A stretch of DNA of 64,000 nucleotides from Helicostylum pulchrum (lineage: Eukaryota > Mucoromycota > Mucoromycetes > Mucorales > Mucoraceae). The first letter of the stretch is position 1; every line of letters starts with the position of its first letter. The position numbers and the translations under genes were made by a program. Below, piece after piece: positions 34,578-46,167 of the stretch. Under the pieces are notes generated by a model that saw only the letters and a list, made by a program, of their open reading frames with translations, did not search any database and was not told the origin of the DNA. The DNA lies in NCBI GenBank assembly GCA_025677825.1, contig JAIXMO010000018.1:372001-436000 (forward strand), in the 5' to 3' direction.

Positions 34578-36174
34578 TTATTTACTGATAAGTATATCGT
34601 TTACAGTTCTTTCTTCGTCTACAGGGTTAAAGTCTCTTGCTTCCATGTATTCTATAAGGCAACTCATTCGATCCCCAAAGTCTATATGAGTATATGTTAG
34701 TAAATTTAGTTTTATTTTAATGGTTAGATATTTACCTAGACTAGCTTTAGGGTCACAAGAGCATCTACGGATAAGTGATTCTTCTGCAGGACAGTGCTGA
34801 TAAGTACTATGTTTATAGCCAATATCATTAAAAAAGTGAACTTCGTCTTTGGAAAGGTATAGCGCAGCAAATATCGAATGAACAGGTGCATCACCCCATC
34901 TGTTATTTTATACGGTTAAAAAAAAAGAAAAGATATAATTTAAATGTAAATTACCTTTCATAAAAGAATCCGCCTGATTTATCAAGCGCGTTGAAAAGTT
35001 CTTGATATGCCTCAGTGTGCCATAAATCCAATCTAGCAATCTCGAAATTTGTCCAGAAATGGCACCCGTTATAATTTTGGCCTCCGTCATAGCTCAAGAG
35101 ATTAAGCAAACTATCTTTATAAGCATTTTTAAAGTAGATCTTTCCATTTTCTGTAGAATTTTTTGCGAATTGTTTAATGTTGTCCCAAAGGGTTGGAATT
35201 GTACCAGAGTGTTCCTTGAACGATATATTGAAAGCTACGTATTACATAAATTTAATATTTAAAATTGATTTTTTTTTTTTTTTTTTTTTTTTTTACCGTA
35301 TTTTTTATTGTTTTGTTTCATGTAGAGGAATGGATCATAGTCTAAATCACAAAAGTACCTTACGTCGGGTTCTACTCTCCAGTAATACTCCAAGTTAAGA
35401 CTTAAAACTAGTGGATGTCTCCAAAAGAAACCACTATATGCATCGTAACAAAAACGGGTTAATAAAAAAAAGGGAGTTTCAAAAAAAATATTACCTTTGG
35501 AATCGACACATATGACGATAACTTTCACTTGTTCCATATGGTAGATCTTTCATTTTATGACGCATATCAGCAGCATGCTTTTGATCGATCCAGTCAGGGT
35601 ATCCCCACATGGACTCATTAACTAAGCCATAATGTGTTTTACTAGATGCTACACTTGTTGTTGCATCAATAAATTCTTTTGTAAATGGTTCTTCGTTTAA
35701 AAATACCCACGGGTAATTGAATTTGCTATTAAATCGTTGCTCTAGTATAAACAAAACGAGTTAATAAACAGTGTATCATTACAATCAATTTTTTTTTAAT
35801 ATCATTTTACCAACGTCTTGCATAGATTGAAGCATCCCGAATAATTCAGAGTTACGTACAAGTACAATAAATGCAGCAGCTTGTCTTTGTGTAGTATTTG
35901 TTGCAGCAGGTAAATCAACCTTCATTGTAAATGGAAGGTCTGGTGGATCAATAACATACGAACTCGGCTGTTTATTATAGTTTGGGTCATATCTTGCGGC
36001 GCCTGGCTGAGGGTTGGTATTATATGTGTTTAGAGAGCTCCATAGGCTTTTATTTGATGATGTTACAATGGAAGGTAGATTTACATTGCGTCCAATCAAG
36101 TAGAATGCTGCGCCTAAAATATAGACAATAATTGCGATCTGAAAAAGAAAACAGGAAAACCTACGTGATCCCAT
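34578..36174 (-). CDS. KRE2/MNT1-family alpha-1,2-mannosyltransferase (copy 1)
   Basis: A type II Golgi membrane protein of glycosyltransferase family 15. Exons on the minus strand start at 36174. The first four junctions (35811/35741, 35495/35433, 35297/~35236 and the next) keep frame, and the last exon ends in TAA at 34578. The N-terminus [12 protein letters not shown] precedes a hydrophobic anchor ([16 protein letters not shown]). The catalytic part has [84 protein letters not shown] and [13 protein letters not shown]. The signature usually reads YNLCHFWSNFE; here N-G-C and T occur, with the Glu kept. Such enzymes add alpha-1,2-mannose to O- and N-glycans of cell-wall proteins. Divergent to copy 2. 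Confidence 0.93.
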
Positions 36175-36603
36175 TCCTCTTGTATAAAATTTTTATTTAA
36201 AAAAAGAAAGGGAAACAAGAAAGAAAAGTAAAAAAAAGGGAAGCAAAGTTTATTACTTTATAAATACACCTTACGTTGGGATTATAGAAAAAAATAAAGA
36301 CTATTAGAAAAAATAAACCTACACAGGGGTAATTCAAGATCAATTAGTTTATATTAAACATATTGAATCCATATATCCATATATCCATATATATACTCCA
36401 ATAGGAAACAAATAAAAAGCGTATGCAAAAATAAAATAACTGTTTGTATGTGTGTTCGCATTTTTATGTTTATATCTGAACATTCCCTTAAACTATAATA
36501 ACGTGTTTTTGGTCCTCCGGGATATTTTTTTAAAAAACATATTTTAATATTCTTTTTCTCTTTCTCTTTTTATACATATATTTAACTCTTCTAGATAGAT
36601 TTT
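36175..36603. promoter_or_regulatory. Shared promoter of divergent mannosyltransferase copies 1 and 2
   Basis: A 429-bp gap between divergent starts. It contains three tandem CCATATAT units (about 36369-36394) and a CTTTTTCTCTTTC pyrimidine tract before the copy 2 ATG. Confidence 0.5.
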
Positions 36604-38184
36604 ATGGTTTACCTACATGATAATCCATTTAATGTTGAACCTGCCAGTTCAAACAATTCCAAATCAAGTTATAAGCGTCGCAGATTATACAAGATAATAA
36701 CTCGTGTGTTGTTGATCAGTGCGCTATCAATTTCATGTTACTTTTTTGGACGCAACGTACAATGGCAATCTCTATCAGAATCATATAGCTTTGATCCTAG
36801 AGATGCAGATTTTATTCGTTATTTTTGTAGTCAACCATCTATTGTTGCTTCCGACAGCATGTACGACATACCAGACCAACCGGAACAGCCAAACGAATTA
36901 CTAGAGCATGTACGAGCAGGATATTTTACAGAAGAAATTGTTGCTGATACATATATCCCTAAAGAGACATGGAAAGATTTACCAGTGAAAGGAGCTTACT
37001 ATATGGTAGTTCGCAATGAAGATTTATACGCTGCAAGATCTGTGATTAAAAGTATGAGAGATCATATGGCAAATGGAACGCGGTACCCTTGGATCTTTTT
37101 AAACAACCAGCATTTCACAAAGGATTTCAAGACTTATGTTTCTAAAGTGATAGATGGACCTGTATTCTTTGGTAAAATTGATTTGCGGGTGTGGGAGTAC
37201 CCTTATTGGATTGATATACCGTTAGCAGAATATAAAATGTTGGAACAAGAAACGAATGGTGTACATAAAGGGTCTAGCCTATCGTACCATCAATTGTTAA
37301 GGTACCATACTGGATTCTTTTTTCATCACGCACTTTTTAAAGATGTAGAGTACACTTGGCGTGTAGAAGCTGGAGCTGACTATAGCTGTAAAATGAATCA
37401 AGATTTGTTTCTACAAATGAAAAATGAAAAGAAGAAATTAGGTAACAACTATTATAAAATCGAAAAAAAAATAGGTTCTAATTTTTTTTTTTTCAGGGTT
37501 TGTTATTACAATGAGAGAATCGGCTGCTTCTATTCCTACTTTATGGACCCGAGTGAATGAATTTATGGAGTATTATCCAGAACACGTTTTACCAGAAGAT
37601 AGTACTATATACCCTTGGATTTATGATGCAGACGAAGATGATTATAACCTTTGTCATTTCTGGTCTAATTTCCAGTTGGCAGATCTATCATTTTTTAGAT
37701 CTCCAGCGTATCAAAAGTTTTTCGAATATTTGGACAAGACTGGTAACTTTTTTTATGAAAGGTACGAGCACACACATACACAAAATCGTTCGATTATCAG
37801 TTAACATTTTCTATTTTTTTTTCTCTCTCTCTGTTAGATGGGGAGATGCACCAGTTCAAACAATTGCAGCGGCTTTATTTTTGAAAAAAGAAGAAATCAA
37901 ATTTTTTAATGAGATTGGGTATACGCATTCAATTGCTACACATTGTCCATATAATGAAGCACTTCTAAGGCAGTGTAGTTGTGACGTTACAGTGAATTAT
38001 GGTAAATTATTTATTACTTTATACGTGGTATAAAATTACGCATGTTTATTCAATGATATTTTCAATAGATTTTTATCATGACAGCTGTACAAAGGATTTG
38101 TTACGATTGATTGATCTCAAAACTGTAGTTTCCATGGCCAAATTTGTCAAGGCAAAAGAAATTTCAATTCCATCATTTATTTAG
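36604..38184 (+). CDS. KRE2/MNT1-family mannosyltransferase-like protein (copy 2), altered active-site motifs
   Basis: Four exons (36604-37441, 37497-37761, 37838-38001, 38069-38184) give 460 residues. The layout is the same: cytosolic tail with KRRRLYK, membrane anchor (IITRVLLISALSISCYFFG), stem, then the GT15 fold. YPWIFLNNQHFTKDF, WRVEAGADYSCKMNQDLF, YNLCHFWSNFQL, FFYERWGDAPVQTI and EIGYTHSIATHCP can be seen. Compared with copies 1 and 3, the metal/donor segment EPxxxxxCD(L/M)DYDPF has become EAGADYSCKMNQDLF, and the signature Glu in SNFE is Gln. This Glu has been proposed as a catalytic residue in the family. The frame is otherwise intact and introns are clean, so this looks like a conserved but possibly inactive or re-specialised paralogue, not a pseudogene. 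Confidence 0.9.
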
Positions 38185-38581
38185 TTGCCGCGTAAATACA
38201 TAAATAAATAAATACTACATGTAATAGCGGAAAAATATGCATGCATTGTTTATTTTCATATATACCACATATATAAATGTTTTTTTTATCGGATTGATTA
38301 ATTTTTCAATGTACTTTATTGGCTTAAAACGGAGAGACAAACAAACTTGTCCGTTCACATTAGAGTTTACATTCCCTACTTTTTTTTTTAATAATAAAAT
38401 GGATAAACTGTCCAGTCACTTTTAAAGTTTTGTAACGTTTAACTTATATTTTCTCAAAGGAATGATTATACCATTTTAAATTCTTTCTTTGTTTTTATTT
38501 TTTATTTCTACGTTTTTTTCTTCTTTCCTTATTCCATATCACTCATAAAATCCATTGACGCAAAAAAAAAATTGATTGAGC
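38185..38581. promoter_or_regulatory. Intergenic region between mannosyltransferase copies 2 and 3
   Basis: A 397-bp AT-rich spacer with poly-T stretches, ending in a run of A before the copy 3 start. Nothing else recognised. Confidence 0.35.
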
Positions 38582-40154
38582 ATGACACTAAATACAAGAC
38601 AGTTATGCTCAGCAAAGAGTGTATTTCGTGGCTCAATAGGTGTACTTATATTTATAATTATTTTAGTGGTGTATCGTTTATCTACTATACCCAAAAGCGA
38701 TTACTGCACATCTTCTGCTGATTGTTATCAACTCTTTAAAGAGAAGGCCACAGAAAAGTTCCGCGCTTATCCTGCATATCATCAAGAAATGAAAAGTTCA
38801 TATGAAGATGGACCTGATCAACATAATTTAAAGGCAATGGGTGTTGATATGAACCAAGCACCGCAAGCAGCTATTGCAGCACTTGAGAACAGCCCAGTTA
38901 TCAGCAAATCAGAACAACGTAAATCTAAAAAACAACAAGAATATAAAGTATTAACAGATGCAACGTTACCTCGTATAAAAGGAGCATTTGTAGTATTGGC
39001 AAGAAATAGCGAATTGTACGCATTACGTTCTTCTATGAGATACTTGGAAGATCGGTTTAATTACAAGTATAATTACCCCTGGATATTTTTAAATGAACAA
39101 CCTTTTTCAGAAGAGTTCAAAAATTTAACTAGTATGATGACGAATGCACAAGTGCATTATGGGTTGATCCCGGAGGAACATTGGAGTTATCCTGATTGGA
39201 TCGATCAAGATTATGCTGCAGAGTGTAGACAGGATTTAGAAGATCAAAATGTTGCATATGGAGGTAGTGAAAGTTATAGGCATATGTGTCGGTACCAATC
39301 CGGTTTCTTTATGATGCATCCCTTATTGGATGGGCTTGATTATTACTGGTAAAAAAAAAAACGAAATATTTTTGAAATATAACTGGTCTCTAAACTCTTT
39401 TTCCTTAATAGGCGAGTAGAACCAGGAGTGAAATTCTCGTGTGATATGGATTATGATCCATTTAGAGTAATGCAAGAAAGAGATTTAAAATACGGTTTTA
39501 CTATTGCACTAAAAGAGTATGAAAGTACCATTCCATCGTTATGGAAACACACATTAGATTTTGCAAAAAAACATCCGCAATATATTTATCCACGTACAAG
39601 ACCAGATAGTATATTAGGACTTATTAGTGGCGATAACGGATGGTCATATAATTTATGTCATTTCTGGAGTAATTTTGAGGTATTGTTTATGTTATTAATA
39701 TACGTAAAAATGTACTTATCTATTATTTAGATTGCGTCTGTGAAATTCATGCGATCAGAAGGGTATCAGTCTTATTTCAAGTATTTGGATAGTCAAGGAG
39801 GGTTTTTCTATGAAAGGTAAACTATTTATATTTTCATGTACAATTGAAAAAAAAAAAAATATTTAAAAAAAAGAGTACATTTTTTTTAGATGGGGTGATG
39901 CGCCAGTACATTCAATTGCAGTCGCACTCATGTTGAAAAAGAGTGATGTTCACTGGTTTTATGATATTGGATACAAACATGATTTCTTTGAACATTGTCC
40001 AACCGAACAAAAATGGCTTGTTGATAGTAAATGTTATTGCGATCCAGGTACATCATTCGATTTCGATCCTGGATCTTGTACACCTTTATTCTTGGACGTT
40101 ATGGATAAATCAGCATCTAGCTTTATTATTACTCGTCCCGACAATGAAGTTTAG
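38582..40154 (+). CDS. KRE2/MNT1-family alpha-1,2-mannosyltransferase (copy 3)
   Basis: Four exons (38582-39348, 39412-39679, 39731-39816, 39890-40154) give 461 residues. The ATG at 38582 (MTLNTRQLCSAKSVF) is used; an upstream TTG is not. A membrane anchor (SIGVLIFIIILVVYRL) follows, then a stem and the GT15 catalytic domain: [84 protein letters not shown] (an intron falls between E and I), [29 protein letters not shown]. All canonical residues are kept, so this is the best candidate for an active enzyme in the cluster. It probably acts in the Golgi lumen on wall mannoproteins. Confidence 0.95.
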
Positions 40155-40689
40155 TTTTTATTATTTATCTTTTTTTTATATTAAAATTATATATATTTGA
40201 GCGGCGCGTAGCACCAAAAATAATATTGGTCCCGTAAGATAAAAACGGCATAAAATGACAAAATAACGTATGCGTGGCACAATGCTCTTGTATTTTAAGT
40301 AATTACCCCTTTTTTTTGTCTACTTTATTATTGAGTTACCTACATCTTTTTTTAGGTCTTGTTTGAAAAAGTACATCTTTTTTTTCTATTGTTCGTTTTA
40401 AAACTACTATTTCTAATGGATTTACGGGAACCCTGATTTTTTTTAAAAAAAGAGGGAACGGAAAGCACTATATTTGTTTAACATAAGAAAAAAAAAAGTT
40501 GGCCTAGACTCAGGCGAATCTAGTCCGCACTGTCGAATTCTGTTTCACTAAACCACTCTTTTTTTTTATGTAGCCCTTTTTATCACAATAAATAAAACAA
40601 ATACAATTAATGATACCATGCTCACGGCACTAATTTGCGCATTTTCAAATAAGTTCGCGTAATTGTAAATATCAATTCACGAAGGTTTT

Positions 40690-40800
40690 CGGGAAAATCT
40701 TGATCCACGTTCTATTTACAAGCTCAACTTTTTTTTATCTACATAAAAAGGAGCTTGCATGAATCAAGTTGGAACAATAAGTACACATGTATATTTAAAA
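40690..40800 (+). repeat. Dispersed repeat B, copy 2
   Basis: Matches copy 1 (7590-7725): CTTGATCCACGTTCTATTTACAAG, then CAAC, a T run, ATCTACATAAAAA, GGAGCTTGCATGAATCAAGTTGGA. Confidence 0.6.
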
Positions 40801-41716
40801 GGAATTAGCTAACGTAAAAGTACGAGTATTATGAAGCAGATAGTTGTATAAAATGTCATGATCGCATGAATAAAAGATTACGTTTTTTATCGTAATTTTT
40901 TTCATACAAACTGATAGCGAAGATTCCTATCGGCATGTTCTTAATTCAAATCGTGAAGAGAAAGTCTTGACGCACGTCCTGTTTACACTTTCAGAAGAAA
41001 AAATGCTCTTTGTTCGGATTAAAATATAAGGAAGATCATATTATATCACCAAATACAATATTACCAAGTCACTGTGGATGTCTCTGTAGAAATTCAGATG
41101 CATTTTAAACAAATTCTTGAAGCAGAAAACGAGAGTGAAACTGATCTGAAAAAGGTCCGAAGTTTAGCCAGTGAAGGTGTACTGTATACGAATACTTGTT
41201 TACATAAGTACCACCGGTGGCAAAGTCTTGATGATTATAATACGATGCCAATACCGTAATGTCTGCAATAGAATTTCAAACAGAAGTATACACGTTTAAT
41301 GGAGTCGACAAATGATCTTTTATAAGTTACTTATTCCCGTTACTATATTATTTATCTTTTAAAGGACTTTAAATAACAACGGAATTTCGGTTCCCATACA
41401 AAAAAAAATAACTTTCAAAACGGAACTTTCAACACGTGGTTTTATTGAGTTGTAGATGGTGTAACGAAAAGTGTATATTATGTAAAAATATTGGTTGTAA
41501 ACAAGATGAAAATGTATATTTAGAGAGGATCTCATTTTGTTTTTTAATTTTTTTTAATGATTTATTTACCAAGATAAAGTGTGAAAAAAAAATTGATTTT
41601 TTAAATGGGGGTGACAATAGCCATGGTACTGGCTTGTATATAGCAAAATGTCGAAAAAGAAAATATGTAGTGGGGAGGGAGGAGAAAAATAATAATATAA
41701 TATAAAGAGTAGATAA

Positions 41717-41718
<2 letters not shown>

Positions 41719-41763
<45 letters not shown>
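41719..41763. repeat. (AG)n microsatellite
   Basis: About 20 perfect AG units, about 90 bp downstream of the stop of the mucin-like membrane protein gene (minus strand), probably in its 3' flank. Confidence 0.9.
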
Positions 41764-41766
<3 letters not shown>

Positions 41767-41852
41767 TCACGAAAGTATACATGATATAAAGAAAGAAAAA
41801 AAGAAAAGAAGAGAGAACTTTACATGATTTTTTGTGACGCTATATATTTTTT

Positions 41853-43373
41853 TTAACGAGGTTGCGATGGAGTACTGCCAGCGGTATAATTACCATGTAC
41901 TGGTTGTTGACCCAAGTCTAATGACAGACGATATTGTTGTTGATCAACGCCATGTTGCGAAGCAGCTCCGTGTGAAGCAGCCCCGTGTTGAGAAGCACCA
42001 TGTTGAGAAGTACCGTTTTGAGAAGCGCCATGTTGTTGATAGGTATTATCCACGTAATGAGCATCTTGATATTGAGCGTCTTGATACTGAGCGTCATGAT
42101 ATTGTCCATTTTGATAATGTCCATTTTGGTATTGATCATCGTGATACATTTGATCTTGACCTTGATGATAAACTTGTTGACCGCCTTCATTATAAGTTTG
42201 ACCATTAGGATCATGGTAAGCTTGCGTATTGGGATCATGATACATTTGGACATTAGGTTCATGATATACCTGACCATCCTGATACATATCATGTTGATTA
42301 GTATACATATCAGGTTGTTGTTGTTGATCGTAATAAACAGCATCTTGATGATGTTGACGAGGTGAAACGTAAGCAACAGATTCTTGTTGACGAGGTGAGG
42401 CAGGTCCGTTATTATAGTACTGTCCAGCAGCAACATCTTGTTGAGGACCTGTAACATAAGCCATAGCAGGACTAGCCATCTGGTTATAATCCATATTATT
42501 AGCATGACGTTGTTCAACTGGAGCAACATTAAACCCTCTTTCAGATTGATGTGCGTTATCCCAATTATTATTGTTATGAGCAGCAGCAGCAGCAGCAGAA
42601 TTATTAGCGTAGATATCAAAATTCTTATGTCCACCAGCGCCTGCACCTGCATCAGAGGTTCCATTAGGCGAGAAGATTTCGTCCATGGCACGACTGGTAC
42701 GTGTGCTTCTGGCTTTACGTCTACTACGACGAATCATAAAGAATGCCAATGCACCAAGAATAACAATTGCACCGACACCGCCGGCAATACCAGCGATTAA
42801 TCCGGTATTACTGGAACTATCTGAAGCAGATGAAGGTTTAGCTGTGGAAGAAGGTAAAAGTAATGAACTAGAGGACGAGGCTGTGTTAGACAAGCCGGTG
42901 CTGGAAGTTGTAAAACTCGATACAGCAGCGGGTGTCGTAGTTTCAGGTACAACATTGGTTGGATTAGGAACAGCGGCAGATTTAGATGCCGATATTACTG
43001 GTGGTGGTGGTGCAGAAGGGGAAGGTTTTGGTGCTGGAGCTACAGTGGTGGTGGTGGTGGTGGTGGTAGGTGGTGGTTTGGGTACAGCAGGTGTGGTTGG
43101 GTCGGGTTTAGGAGCAGGTGTGGGGGTTGGTTTAGGGTTAGGAGATGGCTCAGGTTCTGCAGCTTTATCATCTTCATCTACAGCTTTAGGGTCTTCTACG
43201 GGTTTTGGATCTGCAGTAGCTTTAGAGTCATCTGCAGCTGCTTCAGCTTTAGCTTTAGAGTCGTCTGCAGCTGCTTCAGCTTTAGAATCATCTACAACAG
43301 CGGGGGCGGCGGCAGCTTTTGCGATAGAATCTACAGTCTTTGCATTTTCAATATTTTGAAATACTTCAGGCAT
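41853..43373 (-). CDS. Mucin-like single-pass membrane protein (unrecognised)
   Basis: A single-exon frame. From Met at 43373 (MPEVFQNIENAK) it encodes about 506 residues; an in-frame Met at 43508 would add a hydrophobic N-terminus (TKLIILVFFVLFSLLIIS) that could act as a signal anchor, but that DNA resembles the T-rich leaders of other genes here, so the choice is open. Order: Ala/Asp/Lys-rich repeats (AAADDSKAK), Pro/Thr-rich mucin-like segment, Ser-rich stretch, one membrane segment (GLIAGIAGGVGAIVILGALAFFMI), a basic stop-transfer RRSRRKARSTR, then a Gln/Tyr/His-rich tail with MYHDPN-, QYQDA- and QHGAS-type repeats. This is the layout of fungal wall sensors of Wsc/Mid2 type, without a recognisable WSC domain. 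Function is inference. Confidence 0.7.
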   Translation of the reverse strand: MPEVFQNIENAKTVDSIAKAAAAPAVVDDSKAEAAADDSKAKAEAAADDSKATADPKPVEDPKAVDEDDKAAEPEPSPNPKPTPTPAPKPDPTTPAVPKPPPTTTTTTTTVAPAPKPSPSAPPPPVISASKSAAVPNPTNVVPETTTPAAVSSFTTSSTGLSNTASSSSSLLLPSSTAKPSSASDSSSNTGLIAGIAGGVGAIVILGALAFFMIRRSRRKARSTRTSRAMDEIFSPNGTSDAGAGAGGHKNFDIYANNSAAAAAAHNNNNWDNAHQSERGFNVAPVEQRHANNMDYNQMASPAMAYVTGPQQDVAAGQYYNNGPASPRQQESVAYVSPRQHHQDAVYYDQQQQPDMYTNQHDMYQDGQVYHEPNVQMYHDPNTQAYHDPNGQTYNEGGQQVYHQGQDQMYHDDQYQNGHYQNGQYHDAQYQDAQYQDAHYVDNTYQQHGASQNGTSQHGASQHGAASHGAASQHGVDQQQYRLSLDLGQQPVHGNYTAGSTPSQPR

Positions 43374-44573
43374 ATGGAAGGGGAAAAAGAATGTGAATGG
43401 GGGAATGAAGAGAAAAAAAAAAAGAGAGATGATGAGCAAAGAAAAAAGAACGAAAAATACTAGGATTATTAACTTTGTTCTTGAGAAATAAAACAATTGG
43501 TACAACATTGAATTAAGAAGACTGGGACTCTCATCGTCTTGTTTTTCTTGTGTTCAGTTGATCTTCATGTCAAAAAAGGGAACCAAGCACATTGTTTAAT
43601 GAAATACTTAAACTGCCATGTGTAACAGCAGTCTAATAAATCTTACTTTATTTTTAGTGCTGGTTCCTTTTTTCACTGCAAATATATTTTACAGTGTACA
43701 GTCGTTCCGCTGTTCTAAAATCCTATTCAGCGCGAGTGGTAAAGTATAGAAATAGTTCTGGCTTATTTAACATATCGATATAAATTTTATTTAAAAAAAT
43801 AACGAATAAAAGATCATTTGTTGATTCCATTAACTGAGTTCTTTAACCAAATGTGATTCTTATAATACCTTGTAAAGCAACCTTCGTGAATTTTTTGACA
43901 TAGTTACTGACGTACAATAAAAAGGAAAAAAAAAAAAAGTTTGATAAACGGGCACTTTAATTACGACTATTACTTCACTTATACGCAGACATTTTTTTAG
44001 CGTAAGTAGACGCTAGACGTTTAAGCGATCATTATGGTACTGTAGAAGGCATGTTTTTATTTTTTAAATTAAAAGAAATGCTAATTGATTCAAATTCATA
44101 GGTATCCGTTACCTTAAAAACCTATAACACAAAACGGTAAGACTATTTTAATACAAATAATAACTATTTTTTAATTGTGTTTTTTTGGTAGGAAAAAGTT
44201 TATCTCTGTATATTCTCAAGGTTAATGTTGATAATATGAATAACCTCTTGAGCTGTACCCCAACAAGAGTTCATAATAGTGAAGACTGGCTTGTCACTTG
44301 TTTGCTAGAAACTAATAGCGCCATTATTATCCCCAAACATCTCTTTCGACCTGAACTTAACTTTATTTTTTGTATTCTTTATTTAACAAAAAAGATGTTT
44401 CAACAAAGATACAAAACTCATACCTTTGCTAAGGGTAATAATGTTGGGATGGGGTTCCTGACCCTCCTTAGCTCGACAACCAAACCCTACACTTAAATAG
44501 CCGTAAAACGAAATAAAGGGGAAGAGAACTGATTTATTTATAAAAATGGGAATAAAGTATTTTATATTCTATT
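43374..44573. other. AT-rich intergenic DNA
   Basis: The stretch next to the membrane protein gene is its presumed promoter, with a pyrimidine-rich leader on the minus strand. A 103-codon plus frame at 44185-44496 (starts MVGKSLSLYIL) has no recognisable domain; I treat it as unsupported, though a decayed ORF is possible. Confidence 0.3.
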
Positions 44574-44836
44574 AATGTAAAAGAGAAATAGGGTTTGCTA
44601 CTCCCAAACAAAGTTGATCACAAAGGAAACTTTTCATTTGCTTCATAAGCTTAACCAATTCGTCCTCAGGCTGATTGGGTATATATCGAGGCTGAATAGA
44701 ATATGTTAATGTACTGTTGTTAAGATTAGTTTGATTACAATCAATACCTTTACAAAAAAAAATGTAGTTTTCAGATTAAAGACGCGTACGAGGGTTGATA
44801 TCAAACTCGGCTGGGTTTTTGGAGCCGACAGAGAAA
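44574..44836 (-). pseudogene. Gene remnant (C-terminal exon)
   Basis: Reading the minus strand, about 60 codons run GIDCNQTNLNNSTLTYSI, then PRYIPNQPEDELVKLMKQMK, then LCDQLCLGVANPISLL and a stop near 44574. Upstream, another coding-like piece NPAEFDINPRTRL (about 44797-44836) ends in a stop. The composition and amphipathic character look like real protein, but no start or splice link was found. Family unknown. Confidence 0.3.
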
Positions 44837-45544
44837 CAGTTTTGACGCGTTGTGCTGTTTCTGTGTAAAGATAGCGCATACTACCATACTGAATAGTAAA
44901 GTTAAGAACACCGGATTCTTGTAAGAGTCATGTTTGCACGTAGCGTACTTTGTCTGCCAACACTTCAAACGGACCAGATGTCGGCTGGTACATTAGATGA
45001 AGCACGCGCCAACAAAGAGGTCAAAAGATATGTAAAGAGCGCAGAGTTCGCACTTTTCTAGTCCTGTGATCTCTCACAGTCCATAAGGTATAACTCCCGC
45101 TGACAGATTCCTCTAAAGCATTGCTTTCCGCCAGAATTCATCTGAAACGCCCCTACTAGGAAGGGAACCCTGCTACTGTGTGGTAAAAGATGTACGGAAA
45201 AAAAAAGCGCATATGAGAAAAGTAAATAAACGTCCTTATCTCGCCACACAGGATAACAAAAAAAAATGATGTCAACATTAAAAAGATTACTCTTACCAAA
45301 AGGGATTCTTGCAGCTATTGAAACAGTTCACAGTTTCAAGTGTTTTCTCAAATCACAAGAGAAAAAGTCACAGTGTATATTTACTTGTGTAAAGGATCAA
45401 CTACTAAGACATAGCGAATATCAATTAGTATAAATATCCCAATATCTTTTAACAATAAAACATTATTCTACTCTTTATTTCTATTCTCTCAATTCTTATC
45501 CCGTAATGAAAAATGTTTAGCTGAAAAATGATGTTCATTTCGCG

Positions 45545-45990
45545 TTGGCAAAAATGTCACAGCCTTTTTTTTTAAACTTCCTCGCGAGAAACAAGTGTAA
45601 ACAGGTGTACGTAAAAATGATGAAAGAGATCACATGAGTAAAAAAAGTGACTATTTTATCAGCCCAAGATGTATTTATTCAGTCTTCCTCTTTATCTTTA
45701 TTACAATGCATACCAGTTAGTATTTTTTTTTATATGTGTACTTTTTTGAGGGAGCGTATATCTTACTATTATACATTTTTTTTAGCAGTTCTTTCTTCTT
45801 TATGTCCGTACAAAAGGACACAGTTCTACCTAAAGCAACTGCCAGGCATAAGCTAGCGCAAGGCCATGAGATCCGCTAAATTATTATGGGCTACTTTTTT
45901 TCGTCTCTTATTATAAAAGTACATGTACTCCAGAAAATGTCACGGATTTGCTTTTTGTCGCATTCTAATCCAGAATCACCTTAGTACTTA
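45545..45990 (+). repeat. Dispersed repeat A, copy 3 (leader module)
   Basis: The fullest copy. It has AAAAATGTCACAGCC, AACTTCC, CGAGAAACAAGTGTAAACAGG, GTACGTAAAAATGATGAAA, GATCACATGAGTAAAAA, ATTTTATCAGCC, an ATGCATACCA exon start, an intron-like stretch ending TTTTTTTAG near 45785, the hairpin at 45803-45820, GGCATAAGCTAGCGCAAGG, and the block TCACGGATTTGC ... CATTCTAATCCAGA at 45939-45974. Just upstream (45515-45560) is sequence resembling 46513-46560, so two units may lie in tandem. Confidence 0.7.
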
Positions 45991-46167
45991 TTTGTTCAAT
46001 TTTTCGTTACTGGGGGTGCTGTAACCGAAAAGGGTCTATTAAGCAAAGCACTTTACCAAGCACTTAACAATTTCTCGGAATCTTGAAGGATTTCCGTGTC
46101 GGTGCTGTAAAAAAAAAAGATTTCAAATCTGCAAAAAAGTTAAAAGATCATTTGTGCAAAGAAACAG

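Larger units (their letters stand above)
40155..41852. other. Accessory intergenic DNA: repeat B, a relic and a GA microsatellite
   Basis: No intact gene. Repeat B copy 2 lies at 40690-40800, and a second match to its start (TCTTGACGCACGTCCTGTTTACA) is at about 40965-40988. At 41047-41259 an open segment (VEIQMHFKQILEAENESETD ... YHRWQSLDDYN) looks like the end of a decayed gene. A GA/AG microsatellite occupies about 41719-41763. Confidence 0.4.

Noticed and set aside
42685..43359. 224-codon plus-strand frame rich in Gly, Val, Ala
   Set aside because: Antisense shadow of the mucin-like gene; its composition mirrors the Pro/Ala/Ser codons on the other strand.
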